Source of the DNA: Scleromitrula shiraiana
Lineage: Eukaryota; Ascomycota; Leotiomycetes; Helotiales; Sclerotiniaceae
NCBI GenBank assembly: GCA_028455995.1
Contig: JABELC010000007.1
Location: 1,792,001 to 1,856,000, forward strand
DNA length: 64,000 nt
Direction: 5' to 3'
This document shows positions 33,261-43,265 of this stretch, in pieces. A model generated the notes under the pieces. It ran no database searches, was not told the DNA's origin, and saw only the letters and a list, made by a program, of their open reading frames with translations. The first letter of the stretch is position 1. Each line of letters opens with the position of its first letter. The position numbers were made by a program, and so were the translations under genes.

Positions 33261-35815
33261 ATGTCGGTTATACAAGTAGAGGAGTAAGTATCGAGAGAAG
33301 TATCCTGCATGTGAATCGCAAACTGACAAGTTACACAGTCTTGTATCTTATCAATTACGAACGAATTATCTCAATACAATCGCAGATGGTGTTGGTGAAC
33401 GACTTATTACGATTAATGATTCTTTTTTGAATACTGCCGGGTTTAAAGCTGCTGGATGGCGCACAAATGGAGCGAATATTAAACGGACACATTCGCCTCC
33501 AATACCAACTGCCATCGCATCAGAATATTTTCAAGCACCACCTAGATCAGCGGGGCTGGCCCCATCTGGTCTTGAAGATGAAATTGAAGAAGGGAACTTG
33601 ATTACTGGAGGGGCGGGTGATACTGTCGGACCTGGAATAGCTACAAAAAGAAGACGCAGACGAGAACAAATGGAGGAGGAGGATAGTAGTGATTTGAGCG
33701 ACGATAGTGAGGATGATGGAGATCAAAGGGCAGCTCAGCAGATTAAATTCTCAAAAATGCCTATACGAAATCGGTCTGGTTCTTCTCCAATTCGTGGTTC
33801 AAATTTACGACAATCTACAACGGCAAGTTCTCCTACACGTACTACAGGGCCAGGAACAAGAAGAGGATCTCAATCGGCTTTGGAAGCAGTAAAAGAACGG
33901 GCACGCAGAGATACTGTTACTAGTAGTGAGATGTCATCAGATAATGAATTTGATGCATCGGCTTTCCAAAGACAGCGAGATGCAGCAAGGAATGCTGGAA
34001 AACCTGGCAGAACACTTCGAACGCATATCTCAGATTCAGATGTTGGTGTGAAGAGACAAGTTAGTGATCTTTTGGAGGAAGAGGAAGAAGACGAGGATTC
34101 AGATGCATCAGATATGTCTTCTGCGTTCGTTGGTAGCATCGACAGTGCTTCTATTCTAGATAGTGTTGATGGTCCTATAACTGCCGAACCAGCTCATATT
34201 ACTGGTACTTTACCTCGAGAACTTATACGATCACCTACCAAGAAATCGAAACCTGCGCCTCCAATACTTCAAGCTCTTCCACCTCCTCGACCAATCAGTA
34301 CAATACAACCTAAGAGTTTGTTGTCAGCTGCAATTAAAGCTAAGCGTACCAAAGCAGCCATGCCTTTCGAAAGTTTTGCTTCCCTGTCTGGACAGGGAGA
34401 TCCTAATCCTTTGAATCTTCGCATTTGGGCACCATTTGCGACTTCAACTTCGAAACCCTACGAGGTTTTGATAAGAAGAAGTGTTCATGAAAATGAAGTA
34501 AATGATCGCGTTGTGACCGTTGCTGATCTTATTGGATTGAGTTTATGGAGATACTCCGAAGAGAAGATCGAACCTGCAATAACTCCCGAAAAATTGAACG
34601 TCAATCGATGGACTCTACGTTTGGTTGAAGACGAGGAAGTGGATTATGATTTCCCAGCTCTCGAACGTACAAAACCAGTTGTTTCATTTACAACTGCAAA
34701 TAATCGAGCGGTAAGGTCGAGATCAAATTCAAAGCCTTATGATGAATTTGCCTTGGTAGAAGCGACGGATGAACAATTCAAGGAAAATCAGAGTCTCACA
34801 CCTCAATTCAAACAAGAAGCAGTCGCAACATCTGAAATAGACGATGATCTTACTCCAAGAAGTACACCTATGCCACAAACCACATTCCCTCCCCCTATTG
34901 GTACACAACCTCCGCAAAATCCTCTTCTAACAACAATGACCGCATTGCGACAAAATTCTACATTGGCGGATATGCCTACAATTGGAAGGGCACTTACTCA
35001 ACCCACAGCACGTGGTGGTGCTCATAAATTATTAAAGATCCATATTCATTCCGTTGATGCAACGCCAGGGCAAATGATCGCTCTCGATGTTACGACGGAT
35101 ACATATTTGGCAGATGTCCTTGATGTGATCTGTAAGAAGAGACAATTGGACAAAGCAGGTCACGTACTCAAACTTACGGGATCCGGAACAGTTGTTCTTC
35201 TTGATCGGACTGTAGAATCAATCGGGAATCGTACTGAATTGGATCTGTATCGACGTCGTTTTGCTACGGATGGTCCATTGACAATGTCAGGATCACCATC
35301 TAGTAGCTCACCAAACTCCTTGATAGTGGATCGACCCGATCCCCGAAAGATCAGAAAAGGTCCCCAGATGTTGGCACCGCATCCTCTAATGGAGAGTATT
35401 AAACAAGATGAACTTGGAAGTGCCAACTATAGAAGGTATACAGTATGGAGAAAACAACCAATGAGATTTGTTGGTATGAACGAGAGAGTAATCGCAATTG
35501 ATGGCGAATATTTGCATATCCTTCCAGCATCTACAGGAAAGACAATGTTTGAAGGACAAGGCAAAACAACAACGGTTCATTTCAGTAACGTTGTAGGCTG
35601 TAAGGTTACTCGGAGACACCCGACTAACTTCAAGGTAAGTTATTTAACGATCCTTGCTAAATCAATTTAGGCTTTGCAGCTAATTCCAAATTCAGCTTAT
35701 TGTATACAAGGCACGGGAAGAAAAACGATATGATTTCGAGGCAAAAAGTGCTGATGAAGCAGCCGAGATTGTTTTCGAGATTAAGAGAGGAATTGCTCCA
35801 TATCAAAATAACTGA
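33261..35815 (+). CDS. sin1: TORC2 subunit SIN1/AVO1
   Basis: A scaffold subunit of TOR complex 2 at the plasma membrane that presents AGC kinases for phosphorylation. Three exons: 33261-33283 (23 nt), 33339-35634 and 35696-35815, giving 812 aa. The N-terminus reads MSVIQVEDLVSYQLRTNYLN, then DGVGERLITIND and AGFKAAGW, then SPPIPTAIASEYFQAPPRS, the conserved SIN1 start. A long acidic, disordered part follows. The CRIM domain starts near MPFESFASLSGQGDPNPLNL (about residue 348). A Ras-binding-like domain lies around LLKIHIHSVDATPGQMIALD. The C-terminal PH domain starts at NYRRYTVWRKQPMRF and ends in exon 3 at YKAREEKRYDFEAKSADEAA. The long open frame alone misses both terminal exons. Confidence 0.9.
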
Positions 35816-37170
35816 AATCGAGAGTTAATTGCCATTAATACTCTTTTCAAGATCGAGAATTTTCTTCAAATTATTATCTTGATCCAATACCCATTGGCTA
35901 TGGTCAATACTACTTCCATCATTCGGTACTTGCCCCGCGTTTCTCTCAACCTTAACCTCAACCCCTCAGCCACCTCCAAATTTCACAGTATGGGAATTTA
36001 AGCACCAATCGGCAGAACGATGTATCTGAGCAAATCGATCTAGATTCCAAGAATTTCGATTCTTAGGTAAATGGGGAACGCTATTATAGTGCGACGATGG
36101 TAAGTAGGTTTTGCTCTATATTACATATCAAATATACAGAGAATTTCAAAAACCGGATATGAGTGGCAAAGTCCCAAACCAATTACGATTCAACATGGGG
36201 GAAAATGAAGAAAAAGAACTTGGAAAGTTGATTTCTGACCATATAATATTTGTGGATCGTGGTTTCCGCCAAGTTTAACCTTCACATGAATAATATGAAT
36301 GAGCCACGGGAATCGCATGAAATCGAAAATGGTGAAAAAAGAGGGCAGGGCAAATTAAGGGAATGGGTATAGTATAGTAGATCTTGTTGAATGCGGGGAT
36401 CTGCTTTCAAACGCATTTAGCTTCGATTCGAGTTACATCCCGTCAAAACTTGGAGAAATTGTGGTGGTAGTGGTGATGGATGGGTGGCTGGTGATATTAT
36501 GGACAATTTGAGAATTGAAGATGTTATTTGTTTGATTGCTTGAACATCTGCCTTTGGTTTTACTTACATTTGATATATCCAGTTAATAGGAATAGGAATT
36601 ATTTGGATTCTTATATATCTATCCATGGATACGTACGGTACGATTCTTGCATTGCGGGCGGTACCAAGAACGGTTCAATCGGAATCGAAAATCATAGGAT
36701 TGGATAGCCAAGGCCAAGGAAAAGGGCAAGTTACTTACAAAGTATTGTACGAAGTTACAAAATCAGGACCTTTTTTTTCTGGATGTACAGATAGGTACAA
36801 TACTGTATGTATCATATTATGCATAGTTTACTTGTTGCTGTACTGTTCGTGAACGTGAATCGAATGTGTTGTCTCTACAGTACGTACAGTACATAATCTA
36901 ACGTGTATTACCAGTAAGTTGTAAACTTGGCCATATTTTTTATTTCCAATTTCCACTTTCCACTTCTTCTATACATCGTTCAATGATTACATATTTATGA
37001 AAATGTTATGTTGAATGCATTACCGGTAATGAACAAACAGTATATATAATTTTTATTTTTGTAATAGGTCAATTGATTTTCTTTGGTGTTTCGGAGTCCC
37101 CGTTTCTTTATGTACAATACTTGTTTATGGTAACTAAACTCTTGAGTTGTTTCAAGGAAGCTTGTTTTTC

Positions 37171-37221
37171 TACTATGCTATGTTGGCTATGCTATGTTGG
37201 CTATGCTATGTTGGCTATGCT
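37171..37221. repeat. 16-nt tandem repeat, TGGCTATGCTATGT units, three copies
   Basis: Three exact copies of a 16-nt unit containing CTATGCTATGTTGG, then a truncated fourth copy. The GGCTATGC core may be a recent slippage product. Confidence 0.75.
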
Positions 37222-38002
37222 AGGAGTATTTGATTTCCCCAGTGGATAGGCAGGCTCAAGTATCTCCGGGACAACGATGATATAGTGTGATGTTGCCAAA
37301 TGGTCTCATACATCTCAATCCAGTATTACATATCATATCATATCATATCATATCATATAAAAAAAGGAAGAATAAAAATAAAAAACACCACCAAGATCTA
37401 AAATGTCATATATGATATACCACGGGGGAAATGAAGTTGTACCTGGGGCCCCTCGTTCCCTTTTCCCCTTCCCTTCCGTTCCCTTCCCTTCCCGGCTTGG
37501 AAGCCCTAACTTAAAGCCTACCTAGCTAGCCTGGGCCTAGATATTCCAACTAAATCGTCATATCCAAAAGATCTTCATCAAAATTGTGGAGACCTCCAAG
37601 TTCCATTTACATACATCCTAGCTCCCGCTGTATAATTCTTCATAAAAATACGAAATATATGCAACAATATGCAATTTACCTCATGTATGACCTAATTCAT
37701 ATAATCTCAAACGCCCTGATGCTAGCCCCAGCCAGCCGCCCCAATTATTTTCGCTGTTGTTGTTGTTGTTGTTTGTTTGTGGCCTTTACACACGGACTGA
37801 TATGACGTGAATGTGGTTTCTGCGCCTGAACATACCATTTTTTACCTGTCTGCTTGGTTTGTACGACGCAATGCATCGTGTTGCCACCTTACCTTACCTT
37901 CCTTGTCTCGTTTTGCTATTGCATGAGCTCAGCTAAGGTATGGTTAGGTTACTCTAGTGATGTTTTGTTGAAAAGCTTGGAGGTGGATGGATGGATGGAA
38001 AG

Positions 38003-38010
38003 TATATAAG
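38003..38010 (+). promoter_or_regulatory. TATA box of the wall-protein gene
   Basis: TATATAAG lies about 145 bases before the start codon at 38151. The leader that follows is pyrimidine-rich and then CAAA/CACAA-rich, as in strongly expressed fungal genes. Confidence 0.6.
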
Positions 38011-38150
38011 AGCTTGGTTTCCTTGTGACTGATACATTTCTTTTCTACTCTTATTTTCATTCATCAAGAAATAAACTTTCATCAAATTTTCAGATTATAT
38101 TCACCAATTAAACAACTTTACCACACAATCAAAAAATAATAACCGCAAAT

Positions 38151-38736
38151 ATGCAATTCAAGAACATCGTCGTTTTGGCTTTTGCCTCCTCTGTTATGGT
38201 AAGCTCTCATCATCAACCCAACCATCTCACCTTCTATCAACAACCATACTAACATCCAATTTCAGGCCCAAAGTGGAGTTATCTCATCCCTCACCTCCGA
38301 AGCTAGCGCTGCCCTCTCATCCGCCACCTCTGCCGGTGCCTCCTTAACCTCCAGCGTTTCCAGCGCTGCCTCCTCAGACGCTTCATCCCTCTCTTCCTCC
38401 TTAAGCAGCATTTCCTCCTCCCTTGCCTCCGAAGGAGCATCTGCCTCATCATCCCTCGCCTCCGGTGCGTCCTCCGCCGCCACCGCAACCGGCTCATCTG
38501 CATCCTCCCTCTCTTCGTCCCTCGCTTCCGCAAGCAGCTCCGTTTCATCCAGCTTAAGCTCCAGGGCTAGCTCTGCTTCTTCCAGAACCGCTGGTACCGT
38601 TGTTACCACCACCAACTCGGCTGGTTCCACTGTCACCTCCACCTCTACTTCTTCTGGTGGTGCTGCCCAGAAGACTGGTGCTATGGGTGCTGCTGCTCTC
38701 TTTGGTGGTGCTGCTTTGTTCGCTGCTGGTATGTAA
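38151..38736 (+). CDS. Small Ser/Ala-rich secreted protein, probable GPI-anchored wall protein
   Basis: Two exons, 38151-38198 and 38266-38736, giving 172 aa. The intron 38199-38265 has GTAAGC, TACTAAC branch and TTTCAG. Residues 1-17 are a signal peptide (MQFKNIVVLAFASSVMA) whose end coincides with the splice junction. The mature protein is Ser and Ala with little else, in SSLS/ASSA runs, so it is likely a heavily O-mannosylated stalk. The C-terminus (TSSGGAAQKTGAMG, then AAALFGGAALFAAG) has the small-residue site plus hydrophobic tail of a GPI signal. Codons are strongly biased to TCC, GCC and similar, which with the TATA box suggests high expression. The antisense frame at 38262-38642 is a by-product of this bias. 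Confidence 0.87.
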
Positions 38737-39604
38737 GGAGCTTAGCTTACATATTACCTTTAATGAATATCATGGGTCCTGGATCGATTCGGATATTGGT
38801 TTTAAAATCGATGGTTAATTTGGGAAAATCTTAAGATTGTTATAATATGATCTGGTATGGGGACTTTGTATTTATTCGAGAATTGGAATTTTATCATGGA
38901 TGTGTATTAGTACCATATACTACATGTAATGTTATCTATACTGTTCAATATGTCTATCTTTGATCATTGTTGTGAATACTCCGAATGATGCTCATATATG
39001 TTGATGCATGCTGTCTTTACAGTCCTCCCATTACATCTATATATCCTATCGATGTCTAATAGCATTATAAAAATGACTATGAACTTCCAATAATGGTTTC
39101 ATCACTCATCAAGCTACTTCAATTTACATTCCCTTTAAAACTATCCTAAACATACTACCATTATTTCCATTCATATTCATTCATACACTTTGAACAAAAT
39201 ACTCCTGACTAAGATTTTTAACCCCGTTAGAGGGTTAGGTGTGGGAGTACAAAGTGAATTAGAAAAGGCTTAGCTCGGTTAGCTATATTTACTTGCTGTA
39301 GTCGGGCGTTTATTTTGTCAGTTCAAACGAAAACTTTGAGTCTTCCCAATCAAACATTTGATTATAATTACTATATCATCATAATTCCATCGATTGCACT
39401 TGAATCTCATTAACTCTCTAATGTTATTGCAATCAAAAATTCCTAATTAGCACCGACGAACATTTCGAGATTTCGACTTTGCTAACGTTGTTTGAATAAG
39501 AAAAGACATGCTTCCTCCACTGAGCTGTTTGTTCATCTCCTAATTATTATTAGTAGGGTATTATTTCATAGCATTTCAAGTAACCAAATCATGTCGAATT
39601 CGAC
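38737..39604. other. Intergenic, no gene seen
   Basis: AT-rich unique sequence with the wall-protein 3' flank and the flank of the phosphotransferase pseudogene. No repeat array or protein-like frame is visible. Confidence 0.55.
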
Positions 39605-41031
39605 ATGAAGTGGCCTTGTGCTTTGAAGCCATGTGAGAAGCCAGCTTTGCGAACGATGTGTGGGAAATGCGAAAAATGCCATTGTCATTTTTGTGAAGAT
39701 CGTATGTGTTGTGAGCTACATACTTGTGATATTCGACACCTCAAGAACTATTATAGAAAGATCAATCGTGGTTTCTAACGAATCGTTAGCAAATGTTGTG
39801 CATGCATGGAATCCAATATCATTTCGAGTGGAACGATATGGACGCATCTTATTCACAAAAAAAAGCAATGGTTTCAGGATTGATAGAAAACATCAATGTA
39901 GATGCCCTTTATGCTCGGGCATGGAGTTTGTGTAGAGGAATCCGGTGTTTTGTTACTTTTCCAACAACCAAAGAGTCTGTCTGCAATTGGAACGTCATCG
40001 GAGGATGCAACTATCATGCCTCGATTGTCTTTGAAGATGGTGAGAGACGGGTGTTCAGATTTCGGCTTCCGAACCACAATCAGCCCCCACTCAAAGAAAG
40101 GAATTTCGATAGACGAAGCGAGTATGCAACTTACTGCGTCTTAGCTAACTCTGGATTACCCGTCCCTACGGCTTTTGATGTTGCAGACGATGAGGATCCC
40201 AATAATCTGGTTGGAGCTGGATATATCCATCTTCAGAAGCTACCTGGGAGATCTCTTGATTGGGAAATCACCAATGAGAAACAAAAGGATAAAGTTGTGG
40301 AACAGCTAGCGGATATTCATATTCACCTTCAAAAGCTACCCTTCGATAAAATCGGACGTCTACGTCTGTTGACTGTAGGAGAAGTGGAAGTGGAGATAGG
40401 TCTGGCATTTTTCGATTATAATGCTCAAGGGGAAGCACTTCCTTTGGGACTCTTTGAGGATTCAAACACGTATTATAAAGCGTTGATTCGATGCCAGCTT
40501 CAACTCACTAAAACTAAGTAATGGGCAACTACTGCACCTCTCGATGCGTACTTAGTTTATATGACGCTTTTAGACCATCTTCCTCCTAACGAAACTGCTC
40601 CATTTTATCTATGCCATGTAGATACTAGGGATGTAAACTACCTGGTTGACGAAGATTATAATATTATAGGAATTATAGATTAGGATTGGGCCATTGTTAT
40701 TTTTAGAAGTGCAGTGTTTTAGTCATCTTATTTGATACTAGATGTTCACGAGCTGTGGAATCAGGGTCTCTCCACGCCAAGCAAAGAAGAGAGCCGTTTT
40801 GCAAGGAAATTACATGAGAAAAATGCCGAAGAACTTGCTGCATTGGCTGTGAAGAAGCTGCATCTCTGGGTTGATCAAATTATCAATACTGATCCTTCTA
40901 ACCATGGATTTATGGATCTTCTAAATGGATGGTGGAAGTTTGTTATACACACCGAGAAGTTCAATTGGGATGTTTGGCGTAGGGAAGCTTTGGAGAGATA
41001 TGGGGAAAGCTTTGAGGAAGCCCTCTTCTAA
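39605..41031 (+). pseudogene. Aminoglycoside-phosphotransferase-like (APH) kinase with Cys-rich N-terminus, broken by three stop codons
   Basis: A 57-codon Cys-rich start (39605-39778) has spaced CXXC and HC pairs (MCGKCEKCHCHFCED), which resembles the zinc-binding N-terminus seen before fungal APH domains. The kinase-like part runs in one frame from about 39793: NVIGGCNYHASIVFEDG, then GYIHLQKLPGRSLDW, the loop CHVDTRDVNYLVDED at 40612-40656, IIGIID, then an intact C-terminal block (41031). In-frame stops lie at 40519-40521 (TAA), 40681-40683 (TAG) and 40720-40722 (TAG). The second falls in the IID(W) metal-binding motif. Each stop could come from a single CpA-to-TpA type change (CAA, TGG and CAG ancestors). 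The N-terminal part cannot be joined in phase with any intron I tried. I infer a recently inactivated gene. Confidence 0.75.
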
Positions 41032-42055
41032 ACTCCCTCGTCTATCTATATCAAACAAGTAATCTCTCCAACTTCCCCTCAGAGAAGCCGTTACGTAGGT
41101 CTATTAGTCAGCAGTTTTAAGGCTCATATAGTCAGTCTTCTTTCTTTTCCTAGATCTAGTTCTACAACAACAACAACAATACAGACTATTGAATCCCTCT
41201 AAGATATTCTCTTTTCTCCGAACTACTCACTATCATTTCCCAACCATATGCACACTTCAAGTTTCCGAGACTCACAAAGTAATTCTATACCATTATACTA
41301 ATATATCGATTATATTTTCCTCTTTTCATCAAGAGTAATCTCTTTACACTACAAAGTCATTATCATCATCTGCAGATTATAATCCATATTTAACTTTAAA
41401 TATATATTCTGAGAAAACTAATCATTCTATTCACTGTGATGAATCTAATCATTGACTAATATTAATAGCTATGTGGTTCAAATCTGAATGATGGATTGGG
41501 ATGATCGCATATTAGATTATTAGTTAACAGCTATAGCTAGAACATCTAAATATTATACTCCTATATCAATTAATAGATTTACAATATATATCACCAACTA
41601 ACTAACTAACTAACTAAATCCATGGGGGAAGATACAATAATATATCTAGCACATAATATAGCATAACTCGATACAGTAAGTCTCTAAATGTTAAAATATC
41701 AAATCATCATCATTCCTACTAGTACATAGCTAGTTCTACAAAGATACCATCAAATTGATCATCTATCTATATTAACCCATTATTTATTATCTATATCCAA
41801 GTGTTAAAGTTCTAATACAAGTACTAGAATGTAAAATGATAGCACAACATGGGCATAAATATAAAGTAAAGCAATCTCTAATCTCTCGCTACACCTCAGT
41901 CCCCTCCCCTCTTATTCTCTTCTCTTCTCTTCTCTTCTCTTCTTCATTCACCAATTCACCCATCAATTCATACCATAAAACCCATCTACTTCAAAGTAAA
42001 ATATACATACATATAACCCCCTCTCATTCATTCATCTCATTCATCTATTTATTAA

Positions 42056-42131
42056 TCCAATCCAATCCAAATCCAAATCCAATCCAAATCCAATCCAAAT
42101 CCAATCCAAATCCAATCCAAATCCAATCTAA
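42056..42131. repeat. 11-nt array, TCCAATCCAAA units
   Basis: About six to seven copies, imperfect at both ends. Confidence 0.8.
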
Positions 42132-42399
42132 ATCCCATTCAACTAACAAATCAATCGACCCTCTCCCTCCTACACTTCACTTACTAGATAAAAAAACACT
42201 AACCCATACAAATCTAATCGCTTCTCTTTTTTTCTTTTTCTCATTTTATTATCGGGATACTTGTTTATGATCTAATGAATTAGTTTATCCATTTATTTAT
42301 TCATTAATTCTTTATTATCATCATAATCATAAGCATAAGCATAATCATAATCAGTAGCAAAAAAATTGATTGATTGATTGACTTCACTATAAAGTGATC

Positions 42400-42960
42400 C
42401 GTCCATCCGTCCATCCATCCATCCATCCATTCATCTATCGGTTAATCCCCCAACATAACCCAGCCCAAACATCCATTTATTCATCCATCCATTCATCCAT
42501 CAATCCATTCAACATCACCTCCATCAATCCATCAATCCATACATACATGCATTCCCCCACCCCACACCCACACCCACACCCAAACCAACCATCCAACCAT
42601 CCAACCATCCATCCAACCATCCATCCACGCAATCAATTAACCCACCCACCCAAACAATATAAAAACATACATCCATCCATCCATGCATCAATCCATCAAT
42701 CAAACAATAATAAGCACCCAACTCCCACAACCCATCCCACCCATCCCACCCATACCATACCATACCAAACCCACCAAACCCACCAACCAACCAACCAAAC
42801 CATACCATACCAAAGCATACCCACCACTCACCACTCACCAACCCATCAATACCAAACAATCGAGCTCAAATCTTTTCATATTCCATGTACGTACTTAAAA
42901 AAAAAACACCCCATCCATGCATTCATCCATCCATGCATCCGTCCATCCATCACCCACATC
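42400..42960. repeat. Degenerate ATCC/CATC tetranucleotide region
   Basis: Around 560 bases dominated by CCATCCAT and CCAAACC words, C-rich on the plus strand with almost no G. Confidence 0.75.
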
Positions 42961-43021
42961 CCGCTATCTGTCCGTACGTCACTCACGTGATCCGATCTGG
43001 TCCTCTCCTTATTGATTTCAT

Positions 43022-43122
43022 TGATACCGATATTGATATTGATATTGATATTAATATTGATTGATATTGATTGATATTGACTGATGCCGATGCTGATGCC
43101 GATACCGATGCCGATACCGAAG
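43022..43122. repeat. Hexanucleotide array, GATATT then GATGCC/GATACC units
   Basis: TTGATA/TTGATATTGA units change abruptly into GATGCCGATACC units. Both halves keep a six-base GATNNN period. Confidence 0.8.
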
Positions 43123-43265
43123 CTAATACTCCAACTGATGAAGATCACCCACCACCCACCACCCATCATCTCCCATTTTCTATCTCCCATCTTTCATCAT
43201 TCATCATTCATCTCTCATCTTTTCAACATCTCAATACAATCTCCCAAGGTTATCATATCAATATT

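Larger units (their letters stand above)
35816..38150. other. Intergenic, 2.3 kb, upstream of the wall-protein gene
   Basis: No gene could be supported. Notable items are a 16-nt repeat at 37171-37221, ATATC repeats at 37332-37357, a CCCTTCC-rich block at 37450-37495 and GTTGTT repeats at 37756-37780. Open frames at 36625 and 37584 show no protein-like pattern. The final 150 bases form the wall-protein promoter. Confidence 0.5.
41032..43265. other. Low-complexity intergenic island, 2.2 kb
   Basis: Almost wholly simple sequence: CAACAA near 41166, ACTA runs near 41597-41620, TCTTC near 41921-41942, a TCCAATCCAAA array at 42056-42131, CATC/CCATCCA runs over 42400-42960 and GATATT/GATGCC hexamers at 43022-43122. 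Long frames of Pro, His, Ser and Thr here (for example 42394-42990) are translated repeats. The last bases adjoin the PKA stop. Confidence 0.65.

Noticed and set aside
36625..36852. 75-codon frame upstream of the wall-protein gene
   Set aside because: No conserved pattern, no splice partner and repeat-rich surroundings.
38262..38642. 126-codon minus-strand Glu/Ala-rich frame
   Set aside because: It is antisense to the Ser/Ala-rich wall protein; the biased TCC/GCC codons automatically give an open Glu/Ala frame.
39215..39250. Possible telomere-like GGGTTAGG word
   Set aside because: Only a single copy near 39232-39240, with no array.
42394..42990. 198-codon Pro/His/Ser/Thr frame
   Set aside because: It is a translation of ATCC/CCAT microsatellites with no start context and no non-repetitive core.
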